From positions 1,364,001-1,428,000 of the forward strand of contig NZ_CP019893.1 of NCBI RefSeq assembly GCF_002156705.1: a stretch of DNA of 64,000 nucleotides, read 5' to 3'. How positions within the stretch are numbered: position 1 is the stretch's first letter; the number at the start of each line of letters is the position of its first letter. Under the pieces are notes generated by a model. That model was given only the letters and a program-made list of their open reading frames with translations. It had not been told where the DNA came from and did no database searches. Source of the DNA: Natrarchaeobaculum aegyptiacum (lineage in GTDB: Archaea; Halobacteriota; Halobacteria; Halobacteriales; Natrialbaceae). Position numbers and translations under genes: made by a program. Of this stretch, positions 1 to 9,324 are shown in pieces.

Positions 1-1
1 C

Positions 2-271
2 GGTCGCAAGAACCTCCGGATGCCGGACGAAGACGAGGTCTTCGCGACCGTCACGGACATGCTCGGGGCGAATCGGGTGAAAGTACGCTGTGCCGACGGG
101 AAAGAACGCACCGCGCGCATTCCCGGCAAGATGCAAAAGCGCATCTGGATCCGCGAAGACGACGTCGTGCTCGTCTCCCCGTGGGACTGGCAAGACGAGA
201 AGGCCGACATCACCTGGCGCTACGAGAAGAGCGACGCCGACCAGCTCCGGGACGAAGGCCACATCCGCTGA
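2..271 (+). CDS. eif1A: translation initiation factor aIF1A (5' truncated by window edge)
   Basis: Archaeal homologue of IF1/eIF1A, an OB-fold protein that binds the A site of the small ribosomal subunit during initiation. The visible sequence covers the whole OB domain, including [20 protein letters not shown] and IREDDVVLV, and ends in the acidic tail DEGHIR. The first ATG is at 20, but the frame is open to the window edge and reads GRKNLR just before it. Haloarchaeal aIF1A normally has a short basic leader ending in GRKNLR, so the true start lies outside the window and the full protein is about 95 residues. Confidence 0.93.
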   Translation, partial: GRKNLRMPDEDEVFATVTDMLGANRVKVRCADGKERTARIPGKMQKRIWIREDDVVLVSPWDWQDEKADITWRYEKSDADQLRDEGHIR

Positions 272-296
272 TACGGACCCCTGGACCGATTCTGTA

Positions 297-851
297 CTAC
301 AGATCGAACTCACGAGCGAGTGAGCCGAGCAACCGACTCCCGGGAGACTGGAGGAAAAACTCGGCGTCACGTTTCGACTCGAGAACGTGTTTCCGGATAG
401 CCCCGTCTTCGTCCGCGGCGAGTGACTCGAGTTCGGTTGCGAACGCGGCGATCGATTCGTCGTCCTCGAGGGAATCGTAACACCGATAGACGTCTTTCAG
501 CCCCCGGGTTGCCGACTGTCGAACGCGACCATCCGCGTCCAGAATCGCCTCGAGAAAGAAGCCACCGGCCGTATCGGCACGCCGTTCGACCGCCTCGCGC
601 TCGAGTCGACCGTCGTCGATCAGGAAGGCCGCCGAGAGACCGGGACACAGCTGGTCGGCCGCCCGAACGACCGACTGGCGCACGTAGCCGTCGTCGCTAT
701 GGTCGTAGATCGCAGCGAGGTCCGACACCGTTTCGTCGAGCAGTGCTCCCCGCTCGGCCGGCTCGAGGTTGCCGACCCGGTCGATGGCGTCGTTCACCCG
801 GTCGGCGTCGCTCGAGCGAACGGCCTCGAGGAGGTCGTCTGTGCCGTCCAT
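297..851 (-). CDS. HEAT-repeat-like protein of unknown function
   Basis: 184 residues, all helical in character, with repeated helix-pair patterns. Segments such as DGYVRQSVVRAADQL, DADGRVRQSATRGL and DEDGAIRKHVLES each have the D-x-x-(V/I)-R-x-x-(A/V) turn typical of HEAT or PBS-lyase-like repeats. No catalytic motif or membrane segment is visible. It probably acts as a protein-binding scaffold, but that is inference from the fold. It is convergent with aIF1A, and the two stop codons are about 25 bases apart. Confidence 0.6.
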   Translation of the reverse strand: MDGTDDLLEAVRSSDADRVNDAIDRVGNLEPAERGALLDETVSDLAAIYDHSDDGYVRQSVVRAADQLCPGLSAAFLIDDGRLEREAVERRADTAGGFFLEAILDADGRVRQSATRGLKDVYRCYDSLEDDESIAAFATELESLAADEDGAIRKHVLESKRDAEFFLQSPGSRLLGSLAREFDL

Positions 852-1062
852 ACTCGTCGTTCGACATCGACCTACTCAAACGTGTGGTGAGTGCCCAACT
901 GTCGACAGATCGTCGAACGCAATCGTCCGGACAGGAAGCGTCGTACCCGCAGTAACTGTCTGCTGATGGGGCGTCGAGAACGATGCGTTACCAGTCGGAT
1001 TTCGCTATTCGATCCGGACCTCCCGGCGGAAGTGATTTTTGTGCGATCCTCCGACAGGTACC

Positions 1063-1791
1063 ATGGTCGTTCCACTCGAGATGGGCTGGCGTCACCTCCT
1101 GTTCGAGAACTGGCCGGTCGACCCGGCCGTGATGAATGCGCACCTGCCCGAGGGCCTCGAGCCCGACGTCTACGACGGCTCGGCGTGGCTCTCGGTGGTC
1201 CCCTTTACCAACGTCGCCGTCAGGCCCCGCGGGCTTCCCGCGTCACTCGGCGTGGAGTTGCCCGAACTGAACCTCAGGACCTACGTCTCCCGCGACGGCG
1301 TCCCCAGCGTCTACTTCTTCAGCCTCGACGCACAGGGTCTCGCGAGCGTGCTCGGCGCGCGCGTCTTCCACCACCTCCCGTACTACTACGCCCGGATCAC
1401 CCTCGAGGTAGCCGACGGCCGAATCCAGTTCAGCAGTCGCCGACGACACCCCGGCGCGCGACCGGTACACTTCGAGGGGACCTACTGGCCGACGGGCGAG
1501 CCGTTCGCGGCACCCGAGGACCCGTTCGCCGCGTTCCTCGTCGAGCGGTACCGATTCTATACCGAAGCCCAGGACGGGTCGATCCGGTACACGGACGTCG
1601 CCCACCACCCCTGGACGCTCTACCCGGCCACCGCCGACGTCGAAACGAACACGCTGTTCGCCGCCCACGGGTTCCCCGAGCCGGACGCCGATCCGGTGTA
1701 CTACTATAGCCCGGGTCTCGACGTGGTCGCCTCGCGAAGCAGTCGGTCGGAGCCGTCCGGCGCGTCCGCTCCAGCGGACGAATCGACGTGA
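1063..1791 (+). CDS. DUF2071 (YqjF-like) family protein
   Basis: 242 residues. The N-terminal block MGWRHLLFENWPVDP, followed by LPEGLEPDVYDGSAWLSVVP, and the later GVPSVYFFSLDAQGLASVLGAR and VFHHLPYYYARI are the hallmark segments of DUF2071, a lipocalin- or acetoacetate-decarboxylase-like fold of unknown reaction. The frame extends upstream to a TTG at 1039, but the ATG at 1063 gives the usual family N-terminus and is preferred. It is monocistronic; the next gene downstream is convergent. The substrate is unknown. Confidence 0.85.
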   Translation: MVVPLEMGWRHLLFENWPVDPAVMNAHLPEGLEPDVYDGSAWLSVVPFTNVAVRPRGLPASLGVELPELNLRTYVSRDGVPSVYFFSLDAQGLASVLGARVFHHLPYYYARITLEVADGRIQFSSRRRHPGARPVHFEGTYWPTGEPFAAPEDPFAAFLVERYRFYTEAQDGSIRYTDVAHHPWTLYPATADVETNTLFAAHGFPEPDADPVYYYSPGLDVVASRSSRSEPSGASAPADEST

Positions 1792-1834
1792 CGGTGAACT
1801 CGAGGGATCGAATCCGGCGTCGAAAAAGCGGAAT

Positions 1835-2425
1835 TCAGGCGCGGCGCGGTTCGCCCGCCGGCGCGCCAGCCTCGAGCTTGCGGCCGGTGTAGGCGACGGT
1901 GACCATCGAGACGCCGGTCACGAGGATACCGACGCCCACGAGGAGGCCGAGCGCCCAGGTCGCGTTGGTCGGGAAGCCAGCCCAGATGAGGCCGGCGAGG
2001 ACGAGCGAGACGAGGCCGCTCAGGGCGATCGCGGCGCGGCCGGGCTGGTCGGCCATTCGGACCGCCATCCACAGCTCTGCGAGGCCGTCGACGAGCAGGT
2101 ACGCGACCAGCAGGATGGTCAGCGTCGCGAGGCCGACCAGTGGGTTGACCAGCAACATGAGACCGGCGACCACCGAGACGACAGCGAGGGCGGCCTGCCA
2201 GAGGGAACCACGCCAGCCGCGGGCAGTGAACGTGTGGACGCCGTGGACGATCCCGGCGACGACGAGCAGCGCCCCGAGCCCGATCGTCACCGAGAGGCCG
2301 GTGACGAACGGAAGCGCGATCGCGAGGATGCCGACGAGGCCGACGGCACCGCCCGCGAGTGCGAGCGTCCGCCAGCCGTGCTCGAGGGAGTATCCCTCGG
2401 GAACTTCTGTGGGTGTTTCAGTCAT
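1835..2425 (-). CDS. HdeD/DUF308 family integral membrane protein
   Basis: 196 residues with six hydrophobic segments separated by short loops, for example LALAGGAVGLVGILAIALPF, GLGALLVVAGIVHGVHTF and LGLLVGVGILVTGVSMVTVA. This matches the two-times-three-helix DUF308 architecture of HdeD-like proteins. In enterobacteria HdeD is linked to acid resistance; no such role can be inferred for a haloarchaeon. The ATG at 2425 (MTETPTEV) is preferred over the ATG nine bases upstream. It ends convergently with the DUF2071 gene. Confidence 0.82.
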   Translation of the reverse strand: MTETPTEVPEGYSLEHGWRTLALAGGAVGLVGILAIALPFVTGLSVTIGLGALLVVAGIVHGVHTFTARGWRGSLWQAALAVVSVVAGLMLLVNPLVGLATLTILLVAYLLVDGLAELWMAVRMADQPGRAAIALSGLVSLVLAGLIWAGFPTNATWALGLLVGVGILVTGVSMVTVAYTGRKLEAGAPAGEPRRA

Positions 2426-2613
2426 GTGAGTCACCGACGTGGTATACGCCCCCAGTGGGGATAAAACAGATTGACGATTTGACAGTCTATCCGGGGAACG
2501 GACCGGTCCAGAAACGGGACAGAGAGACTCTCGAGCCCGGTTCCGTTGGGATTCGAACGACGAATATTCACCGGGGAGGGGAGCCCACGTCGACTCCCGT
2601 CGTCAACGGTGGT

Positions 2614-2859
2614 GTGATAGACGAGACGGCCGACGACGAGCGCCGGAACGAGCGAGCGGCGAATGGCACCGCCGATTACCTCGAGTGTGAGGTCTGTCAC
2701 ACCCGGGTTCCGGCGTCGGTCCACCGCGAGCACCTGTTGAAGGCGTGTCCGGGCGAGTGGACTCGTGTGCTCGGTAGCAGTGGTGCTCACTACCGCGCAG
2801 AAGTTTGCCAAGGGGAATTATTGATTTTCGATACCAGAACTATATTTACGAATACGTAA
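2614..2859 (+). CDS. candidate small zinc-finger protein
   Basis: A GTG-initiated 81-codon frame whose centre reads CEVCHTRVPASVHREHLLKA followed by C. This is a C-x2-C ... H-x4-C arrangement resembling the UBZ4/Rad18-type zinc finger, with a charged N-terminus rich in D, E and R. The last 14 codons run through the AT-rich promoter-like palindrome of the next small gene, which makes the 3' end suspicious. Either the gene overlaps its neighbour's promoter or it is a decayed reading frame. Function unknown. Confidence 0.38.
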   Translation: MIDETADDERRNERAANGTADYLECEVCHTRVPASVHREHLLKACPGEWTRVLGSSGAHYRAEVCQGELLIFDTRTIFTNT

Positions 2860-2862
2860 ATA
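2843..2862. promoter_or_regulatory. perfect inverted repeat over a TATA-like box (candidate operator)
   Basis: TATTTACG, a four-base AATA spacer, then CGTAAATA: two perfect 8-bp arms. The left arm overlaps the TATA-like string at 2841-2848, about 38 bases upstream of the ATG of the small gene at 2884. A dimeric regulator bound here would block TBP/TFB, so repression is the simplest reading. The regulator is unknown. Confidence 0.45.
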
Positions 2863-2883
2863 CCTCCAGCTCCTTGGACGTAC

Positions 2884-3021
2884 ATGGAAGATTCTCCCTC
2901 CAGAGACCCGATCACCGGCGTTTCACTCGAAGACGACGACGTCCCGATCTACCTCCCCGGGACGCCGACCCTCTCGTTCGTCAGGTACATCGAACGGGCG
3001 ATTAGTATGCTGCGTCGGTAA
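2884..3021 (+). CDS. small acidic protein, 45 residues, unknown
   Basis: Begins MEDSPSRDPITG and ends YIERAISMLRR. It has an acidic N-terminal half (SLEDDDVPIYLPGTP) and a basic amphipathic C-terminal helix. It is supported as a gene by the TATA-like box and palindrome at the right distance upstream, and by haloarchaeal codon use with strong third-position GC. It has no cysteine pairs or membrane helix. No function can be assigned. Confidence 0.5.
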   Translation: MEDSPSRDPITGVSLEDDDVPIYLPGTPTLSFVRYIERAISMLRR

Positions 3022-3160
3022 CGCGACACACAGTAGCGATCCCACCGTACGGAACAGTGAACCGGCACGAACGTCTCGAATCCTCGATACCGAAAGAGCG
3101 CTCGAGTCAACTGACTGGAACGGTGGTGTCGAGGACGCGTGGATTTGCAGAATTGGCTGA

Positions 3161-4936
3161 CTACTTCTCCTCGACGTGACGAATTTCGACGGCGATTCCA
3201 CGTGTGCTCTCGGCCATCTCTCGGCCGAACATCTCCGCCCGGCCGATGCCGAAGGCCTTCGGCCCCTCGACAACGACCTCGTCACCGACGCGGATGTTCT
3301 CGTCCGCGTCGACGACACCCGGCGCGAGCACGCTCCCGTGGGGGACGAAGCCGTCGATCTCGGCGCGTTTGACCGGCACGTCGCTGTCGACCCACCGCTT
3401 CGCGCCCTCGAGCGTAAACGAGAGCGTCCCGTACTGGGGCACCATCGTCGCCAGTTGCGTGTCCTCGCGGTCGCGAACCTGGATCTTCGGATACCGACTC
3501 GTGGTCTGGATGTCGTCGAAAATCTCGTCGCCAGCGCCGTCACCGAGCAGGTAGTCCGCGATGGCCCGGACGGTGTTGTGTTCGCGCTCGCGTTTGCTGT
3601 ACTTCAGTTCCCCCTCGAGCGCCGCAGACAGGTTCGACAGCGACTCGTCGTCGGTCGGGTGGCCACCCTCGGGGACGGTGTAGGTGATCTCGAGGTCTTC
3701 CTCGCCGTTCCAGGACTCCTCGACCCGGGAAACGATGTCGCGGTAGCCCTCGTCCGGGACGTGCGCGACGACGTAGGGGTAGGTGTCGGCGTTGCGCTCG
3801 AGGTACCGCCGGAGCACCTCGCTCACGAACTCCTTCTCGTCTTCGGACCACCGACCCGTCACCACGGTGTCGTAGTGCTGGGCCGGGTAGGTCGTCTCGA
3901 GTTCCTGCGGAACGACGCCGATGGGGCTGGTCATCGAGACGAGGTGGGCCCGCCACCGGATGGCGTCGTGGAACTGCCCGTGGCTCTGGGATTCGCTGTA
4001 GGGCTTCGTCGCCGAACACGGCACGAGCACGAGTGGATTCCTGAATCGGTTCCGGTACCGGGAGGTCACCCGGTCGGCGTAGCGCTGGATCTCGACCCGG
4101 CGCAGGGTGTCCTCGGTCGCGGCGTTGATCTGCGCATCCCGGAGAATTGGCGTGCGCTCCTCGATGTAGCCCCACTGGGAGTCGAGCCGACGCATCGCCG
4201 CGGTGAGCCACTGGTCCTGGCGGGCCTGTCCCTCGAGGTAGTCGCGCAGGCGACCGTCACGGATGCGCCGGCGGACGATTCCCAGTTCGGCCTCGAGTGC
4301 GTGGCGGTTGTGCTCGGCGCAGTCTTCCCGGGTAAACTCCGCGCGGGGCTGCTGGCAAGCCGGGCAGGCACAGGGCAGTTCCTCGAGGTCCTCGAGGAAG
4401 TACGCCTCGTCGGTGGTCAGGTATCGACCCTCAGTCCCTCTGACGACTGCTGCAGTCGCGTCGAAGCAGTCGACACCGGCGTAGGCGAGCAGCGCGACGT
4501 TTCGCGGGGTAGCGACGCCGGAGAAGTAGAGTGCGGTGTCGGCCGGGATGGCCTCGCGGACGTTCACGACGGCCTCGATGAGCGCCTCGCCGTGGCCGAC
4601 GATCGACTGGACGTCAGAGACGACGTAGGCGTCCGTCCCCTGACCGTCGACGTGGTCGCTCGCGACGACTGCCACGCTCGGGTAGTCGACGTCGGGGGCG
4701 TCGACGGCGAACGACTCCTGGACCTCGTCGGCAGTCCCGCCCGGGAATCCCCGGTGGGGCAGGACGGTCAGGGCCGACTCGTCGCCCTCGGGAATCTCCC
4801 GGTCGGCCGCCCAGAGCGAGCCCGCGTCCTCGAGAATATCGTCGACGAGCGCGGGCGTCGTCCGGGGCGACTCGAGGCGGAGTTCGCCCACGCGCGCGGC
4901 CCCGTCGCGTGCGTGTACTTCGAAGTACTCGGTCAT
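3161..4936 (-). CDS. arcS: archaeosine synthase ArcS (TgtA2)
   Basis: 591 residues. ArcS attaches lysine to preQ0 at position 15 of tRNA; with the radical-SAM partner RaSEA this adduct becomes archaeosine. The N-terminal third is a degenerate TGT-like domain with a Cys cluster (CACPAC near 189-194, then C and H). The signature motif PC-x3-KPY-x2-S-x2-H is intact at residues 306-319, with the key lysine at 311. A PUA domain occupies roughly the last 80 residues (VKRAEIDGFVPHGSVLAPGV onward). The partner RaSEA gene is in this window at 54714-55814 and tgtA is 0.9 kb away. Confidence 0.95.
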   Translation of the reverse strand: MTEYFEVHARDGAARVGELRLESPRTTPALVDDILEDAGSLWAADREIPEGDESALTVLPHRGFPGGTADEVQESFAVDAPDVDYPSVAVVASDHVDGQGTDAYVVSDVQSIVGHGEALIEAVVNVREAIPADTALYFSGVATPRNVALLAYAGVDCFDATAAVVRGTEGRYLTTDEAYFLEDLEELPCACPACQQPRAEFTREDCAEHNRHALEAELGIVRRRIRDGRLRDYLEGQARQDQWLTAAMRRLDSQWGYIEERTPILRDAQINAATEDTLRRVEIQRYADRVTSRYRNRFRNPLVLVPCSATKPYSESQSHGQFHDAIRWRAHLVSMTSPIGVVPQELETTYPAQHYDTVVTGRWSEDEKEFVSEVLRRYLERNADTYPYVVAHVPDEGYRDIVSRVEESWNGEEDLEITYTVPEGGHPTDDESLSNLSAALEGELKYSKREREHNTVRAIADYLLGDGAGDEIFDDIQTTSRYPKIQVRDREDTQLATMVPQYGTLSFTLEGAKRWVDSDVPVKRAEIDGFVPHGSVLAPGVVDADENIRVGDEVVVEGPKAFGIGRAEMFGREMAESTRGIAVEIRHVEEK

Positions 4937-5002
4937 ATGGAAACTGGGTGGGGCAGCGAGAAAGAGGCTGTCGGTCCAGCGTCGCCGCTCGAGGCCGCGT
5001 CG

Positions 5003-5374
5003 TCAGGCCCGCTCGAGGAACGCGGCCGTCGCCGAGGTGTGCCCGCGGTTGAACGACCGGATCTCGGCGACGATTACGTCGCCTTCTGCGAGATCGCGTG
5101 GGACGTCTTCGACGAAGACGACGAATCCCTCGACCTTGCAGACGGCGTGGCGCTCGCCAGAGTGGTGCTCTGAGAAGTCAGTGATGGCGACGCGTCGAGT
5201 CTCACCGAGGTCGACCGGCGGCTCGCGTCGCTGGGCCTCCCGGTGACGCTCGGCGGAGCGTTCACGGTCGGATCCGGTTCCCGACGCACCCCCCGAGCGG
5301 AGGCGGCGAGCGATCCCTGCAAACAGGACGACGAGCACCACGGTTCCGATCACGAACGAGGACGCGCTGAACAT
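5003..5374 (-). CDS. membrane-anchored TRAM domain protein
   Basis: 123 residues. A single N-terminal hydrophobic helix (SSFVIGTVVLVVLFAGIARR) is followed by a charged linker and a C-terminal TRAM domain of about 60 residues (VDLGETRRVAITDFSEHHSG, then EGFVVFVEDVPRDLAEGD and SFNRGHTSATA). TRAM is a small beta-barrel that binds RNA. Free TRAM proteins are common in haloarchaea and have been likened to RNA chaperones. The membrane anchor is unusual. It lies 66 bases downstream of the arcS start on the same strand, so it would be upstream in a shared transcript. Confidence 0.8.
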   Translation of the reverse strand: MFSASSFVIGTVVLVVLFAGIARRLRSGGASGTGSDRERSAERHREAQRREPPVDLGETRRVAITDFSEHHSGERHAVCKVEGFVVFVEDVPRDLAEGDVIVAEIRSFNRGHTSATAAFLERA

Positions 5375-5544
5375 TCGATAGTCGGAGTCGAGTCGGCACC
5401 CACATCTCGGTTCCGGTCCTCGCTGGAAACGAGGGCGGCGCTGGTCGCCGCCTACCCGACGACGGTCGTGTCCTCGATCGGCCGTCGAACGCCTTAGCAG
5501 GGCTACAACTCCCGTCGCTCGTTTTGAGAACCGGCGGAGTGCTT

Positions 5545-5871
5545 ATGAGTCCACAGCCTCTTCCACCGGCAGTGAAGCAGTCCTCCATCGACGAAGCCGA
5601 CGAGTGTGCCGATGGCGCGAGCATGGCCGTCGTGAACGCCGTCGCGGCGCGACGGAACGTCGATCCGCTCGAGCTTCCACCACTGTACGACTGGATCGAC
5701 CCCGAAGCCCTCGACGCGCTGTTCGATCCGCCCGAGGAGGCAGCGAATCGGCGACTCGAGTTCGTCTACGACGGGCACCTCGTGACGGTCGAGGGCTCCG
5801 ATTGTACGATCCTCGTCGACGGCACGCCCGTGACGGGTGACTTCGAGTACGTCGAACTCGGAGACGAGTAG
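5545..5871 (+). CDS. HalOD1 output domain protein
   Basis: 108 residues. A HalOD1 domain covers most of the protein: SMAVVNAVAARRNVDPLELP, PLYDWIDPEALDALF and then LEFVYDGHLVTVEGSDCTIL. HalOD1 is a haloarchaea-specific domain found alone or at the end of response regulators, and its biochemical activity is not known. The ATG at 5545 gives the usual start; an in-frame upstream start at 5524 is less likely. It is convergent with tgtA, with 8 bases between stops. Confidence 0.85.
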   Translation: MSPQPLPPAVKQSSIDEADECADGASMAVVNAVAARRNVDPLELPPLYDWIDPEALDALFDPPEEAANRRLEFVYDGHLVTVEGSDCTILVDGTPVTGDFEYVELGDE

Positions 5872-5879
5872 GGCAACGG

Positions 5880-7355
5880 TCACTCACCAGTCAGGTCGAC
5901 CAGCGACACCCCGTCGGGCAGAGTCGCGAGCACCGCCGCAGGCCAGTCACGGTGACCGAGGGTGATCTCCGTCCCCGGATTCGCCTCGGCCAGCCGCGTG
6001 ACGCCGTCGGCAGCCGCCTCGAGAGCCGCGCGGTCGGTCCGGTCGGGAACTTCGGCGGTGAGCGGATAGGTCTTCGAGAGCGCCCTCGGGAAGGGGCCAA
6101 ACGGCGGCTCGACCCGCCAGCAGGCGTCGAACTCGTCGCTTCGGGTGGGGCTCCCTTCGGTGAGAAACAGCGAGTCGGGCACCGAGAGCCGCTCGAGTCG
6201 GTCGTGGTGGCGGGCTACTTCCGGACGACGCGCACTTTCGTGAGAGGTAGAAAAGAACGAGCCCTTCGAGACCGGGTCGTCGGCCTCGAGCTGATCGGTA
6301 TACTCGAGCAGCGTGCGGTAGCCGTCGAGCATCGTCGGGTGCGCACGGGCGCGCTGGTCGACCAGTTCGAGGAGGTTCCCCTCGCGAATGGCCTGTTTGA
6401 TGCGGCGCAGTTCCTCGAACGTGACGTGGAGGTTGTGTGCGGCGAGTTCCGTCTCGCGGCGCTGGTCGTCGAGCGCCCGGAGTTCGTCGGGTGAGAACTC
6501 CGTACAGACGGGACACGAGCAGGGGAGATAGTCGAGGTCCTCGAGGTGACGGGTCCCCCGGACCGTCAGGTAGCGGTCGTCGCGAGCGTACAGCGCGTAG
6601 GCCGCGGAATCGAAGAGGTCACAGCCCAGCGCGACGCCCAGCGCGAACATCATGGGATGGCCCGCGCCGAAGAGGTGAACTGGGGCGTCGCCACCGAGCC
6701 CGCGTTTCGCGGCGGCGACGGCGTCGACCATGTCGTCGTAGCGGTAGTCGTTCATCAGCGGGACGACCGCACCGACGGGGAAGACGTCGAGTGCGGTCGC
6801 GTCGGCGTGTCTGGCCGCTTTCTCACGCAGGTCGGGGTAGGTCGATCCCTGGACAGGCGCAGTAACCAGCATGTCGCCAGTCTCGACGGTTTCGGCGAGT
6901 TCGAGCCGCTCCTGCGTGGTCTCGAGTTCGGCCTCGGCCTGTTCGCGGGAGACGTCCGGCGGGGTCGGGATGTCGACGGGCGTTCCGATGTCCGAGCCGA
7001 TCGCGTGCTGGAACTCGAGGATCTCCTCGGTCGTGACGCTGATCTCGCCGTACTCCGAGAGCTGGAAGGAGCCGGAGTCGGTCATGATCGCCCCCGGGAA
7101 GTCGAGCATCTCGTGGAGCCCCTCCGAGAGCGCGCGCTCGCGGACGTCCTCGGTGCCGTGGATGATGTAGGAGTTGGTGATGAGGATCTCGGCGCCGAAC
7201 TCGTCGGCGAGCCGCCGCGGGCTGATCGTATCGAGGTTCGGATTGATCACGGGCAACAGCGCCGGCGTCTCGACGGTGGTCCCGGCTCGAGGGACGGTGA
7301 GCTCGCCGATTCGGCCGGCGGCGTCGGTGTCCCGGATCTCGAAGTGCTCGCGCAT
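5880..7355 (-). CDS. tgtA: archaeal tRNA-guanine(15) transglycosylase
   Basis: 491 residues. It exchanges guanine 15 in the D-loop of many tRNAs for preQ0, the first committed step of archaeosine formation on tRNA. Visible signatures are [20 protein letters not shown], the substrate-binding [12 protein letters not shown], a second catalytic aspartate region ([17 protein letters not shown]) and the zinc site CSCPVC followed by a histidine. The open frame extends upstream, but the ATG at 7355 (MREHFEIRD) gives the family N-terminus. No PUA domain follows; in haloarchaea it resides in ArcS. Confidence 0.95.
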   Translation of the reverse strand: MREHFEIRDTDAAGRIGELTVPRAGTTVETPALLPVINPNLDTISPRRLADEFGAEILITNSYIIHGTEDVRERALSEGLHEMLDFPGAIMTDSGSFQLSEYGEISVTTEEILEFQHAIGSDIGTPVDIPTPPDVSREQAEAELETTQERLELAETVETGDMLVTAPVQGSTYPDLREKAARHADATALDVFPVGAVVPLMNDYRYDDMVDAVAAAKRGLGGDAPVHLFGAGHPMMFALGVALGCDLFDSAAYALYARDDRYLTVRGTRHLEDLDYLPCSCPVCTEFSPDELRALDDQRRETELAAHNLHVTFEELRRIKQAIREGNLLELVDQRARAHPTMLDGYRTLLEYTDQLEADDPVSKGSFFSTSHESARRPEVARHHDRLERLSVPDSLFLTEGSPTRSDEFDACWRVEPPFGPFPRALSKTYPLTAEVPDRTDRAALEAAADGVTRLAEANPGTEITLGHRDWPAAVLATLPDGVSLVDLTGE

Positions 7356-7679
7356 TGTGCCCCCTTGGAGGGAGGGACGTAAGTCACTGAAGATTCGGCC
7401 GGACTGCGCCGGGTCGGGAAGAACGACCGCGGGAGAACGACCGTATGGATCGCATTCCCCGATAGACGTATCCCCGGCGGCCAGCGCAAGGCGAACGATC
7501 AGGTGCGTCGAGCGGTCGCCGGAGTGGGCAAACGCCGATCGTCGGCTCGACGAGCGACGGCAGCGGGAAGTGAAATTGCCATTATCGACCGTTTCGAGGT
7601 TCAAAGTCCGCATTTCAGACGGAGAATCGCGTAACGGTCGCCTCGTTTTAGGCAGCCGTGGGCCGGTAGCACTGGCTGC
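7356..7679. other. divergent intergenic region between tgtA and the acidic-protein genes
   Basis: 324 bases separating two divergent starts. The right end carries the promoter motif described at 7633-7651. I see no open frame with a plausible start, no RNA gene and no terminator-like stem-loop in the rest. Confidence 0.6.
7633..7651 (+). promoter_or_regulatory. promoter motif shared by the two acidic-protein genes (copy 1)
   Basis: AACGGTCGCCTCGTTTTAG ends 28 bases before the ATG of the first acidic-protein gene. The same motif, differing at one base, occurs at 9279-9297 before the second. CGTTTTAG sits where a haloarchaeal TATA box is expected for a leaderless transcript. Conservation of the bases upstream of it suggests a BRE or a specific activator site. 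Confidence 0.6.
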
Positions 7680-8981
7680 ATGCGTTCACGATCACAGACA
7701 CTCGGTGTCGCACTGGTCGCACTGATGGTCGCCCTCTCCGGAGGGCCGGCCCTGGCCGGTGCGGCGTCGGCACCCGCTGACGGAGACGTAACGCTTCAAC
7801 TCGAAGATACAGACGTCGAGACACTCGAACTCGATGACGTCACGATCGAAGACGCGACGATCGAGGAGTTAAACGTTGAGAACCTCGACGTTGACGAGGA
7901 AGAACTCGAGCAAATCGTCGAAGAGGAAACCGATGCGAACGACGATGACGACGCGAACGACGAAGACGACGGCCTCCTCAACGACGAGAACGAGAACGAC
8001 GCTGACGAAGACAACGACGTCGCTGACGACGAAAACGGTATCGAGGACGCTGATGTGACGTTCACCGACCTCGAGATCGAACAGCTCGAACTCGAGGACG
8101 TCACCGCCGAAGACCTCGAATTAGGTGACGAGGTCGACGAGGAAAACGACGTTGACGAAGACGACGAGGAAGACGATGACCTCCTCAACGACGACGAGGA
8201 AGACGATGCAGTCGACGCTAACGACGACGAGAACGACGTTGACGACGAGGACAACGACGTCGCAAATGACGAAAACGACGTCGATGACGAGGACGTCGAT
8301 CTCGAGGCTGCCGACTCGGTGACCGTCAGCGACCTTACCATCGAGACGATGGACGTCGATGACCTCACCATCGACGACCTGACCGTCGAGGACGTCGAGG
8401 ATGACGAGAACGACGTCGCTGACGACGAAGACGACGCGATGGACGATGACGAGATGAACGACGACGATGCGATGGACGATGACGAGATGAACGACGACGT
8501 CACTGACGACGAAAACGACGAGATGGATGACGAGAACGACGTCGCTGACGACGAAAACGGTGAGCACGAAGAGATCGACTCACTCACCATCGAGCACTTC
8601 GACGTCGACGAGATCACAGTCAGTACGATGACCGTCGAAGCGGTCGACACCGAGAACGACGTCGACGACGAGATGAACGACGACGATGCGATGGACGATG
8701 ACGAGATGAACGACGACGAGATGGACGACGATGCGATGAACGACGACGAGATGGACGACGACGAGATGAACGACGAAACCATCGAGCAGGCATCTGCGAC
8801 CTCGATCGACATCGGTGACGCGACCGCCGACGCGATGAGCGCCGCCGAAGCCGAGGGCCTCGAGGTCGACGAGGAGGAGGTTGACGACGACGAAGAGGAC
8901 GATGACGTCCTCGACGATGACGAGGAAGAAGACGACGAAGAAGATCCTGACGACGACAACGACGACGGACTCCTCGGCTAA
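7680..8981 (+). CDS. secreted hyperacidic pentad-repeat protein A
   Basis: 433 residues. A Sec-type signal peptide (hydrophobic [19 protein letters not shown]) precedes four blocks with a five-residue rhythm, such as [48 protein letters not shown] and [17 protein letters not shown] fifth block near the C-terminus reads [15 protein letters not shown]. The pentads resemble a pentapeptide-repeat beta-solenoid with acidic faces. They are joined by long low-complexity linkers of Asp, Glu and Asn. There is no lipobox and no C-terminal anchor. It is paralogous to the next gene. Function unknown; an extracellular cation-binding or surface-coat role is speculation. Confidence 0.8.
   Translation: MRSRSQTLGVALVALMVALSGGPALAGAASAPADGDVTLQLEDTDVETLELDDVTIEDATIEELNVENLDVDEEELEQIVEEETDANDDDDANDEDDGLLNDENENDADEDNDVADDENGIEDADVTFTDLEIEQLELEDVTAEDLELGDEVDEENDVDEDDEEDDDLLNDDEEDDAVDANDDENDVDDEDNDVANDENDVDDEDVDLEAADSVTVSDLTIETMDVDDLTIDDLTVEDVEDDENDVADDEDDAMDDDEMNDDDAMDDDEMNDDVTDDENDEMDDENDVADDENGEHEEIDSLTIEHFDVDEITVSTMTVEAVDTENDVDDEMNDDDAMDDDEMNDDEMDDDAMNDDEMDDDEMNDETIEQASATSIDIGDATADAMSAAEAEGLEVDEEEVDDDEEDDDVLDDDEEEDDEEDPDDDNDDGLLG
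8436..8499 (+). repeat. in-frame low-complexity repeat in acidic protein A, block 1
   Basis: Two tandem copies of a unit encoding [10 protein letters not shown], with near-identical codons (GCGATGGACGATGACGAG core). This short repeat is likely to expand and contract. Confidence 0.7.
8668..8775 (+). repeat. in-frame low-complexity repeat in acidic protein A, block 2
   Basis: A second and longer array of MNDD/MDDD units built from the same GACGAGATG and GACGATGCGATG words as block 1. The two arrays flank the fourth pentad block, so recombination between them could delete it in frame. Confidence 0.7.
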
Positions 8982-9324
8982 CGCCGTCGGAATTACCATC
9001 GGTTCGCTCGCACGATAACCGAATCCCCGCTTCGTTTTCTCGGCCGATCGCTGGTCGAACGACAGCACCAGCGCCGTCGAGACGAGCCACCAGCGGCGGT
9101 AACCACTCGTTCTATCCAGTTCGTGGTCGCTGCGACCGTCGAGTCGCCGTAGTGGACGTCTGAGCGGCGGTCGATCGCTCGAGCACTCCCGATCACGACG
9201 GCCACTCGGCGGTCGTAACCGCCCGATTAGCAGCCGCGACCGGTGGGGCAACTGGCTGTTTCCAGCCGAGAGCGTCGAAACGGTCGGCTCGTTTTAGCCG
9301 AGCGAACCCGGTAGGTCAGGCCGC
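8982..9324. other. intergenic region between the acidic-protein genes
   Basis: 343 bases with no supported gene on either strand. Only the right-hand 50 bases show a recognisable signal, the promoter motif at 9279-9297. No obvious terminator is seen after the first gene. Confidence 0.6.
9279..9297 (+). promoter_or_regulatory. promoter motif shared by the two acidic-protein genes (copy 2)
   Basis: AACGGTCGGCTCGTTTTAG, one mismatch to the copy at 7633-7651 and ending 27 bases before the ATG at 9325. The nearly identical spacing implies both genes have their own promoter under the same control. Confidence 0.6.

Noticed and set aside
3176-5173. 665-codon open frame on the plus strand
   Set aside because: It is antisense to arcS and the TRAM gene and has no domain resemblance.
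7796-8959. Serine-rich 387-codon frame on the minus strand
   Set aside because: It is the complement of the GAC/GAG-rich acidic-protein gene. Poly-serine arises from reading the acidic repeats backwards.
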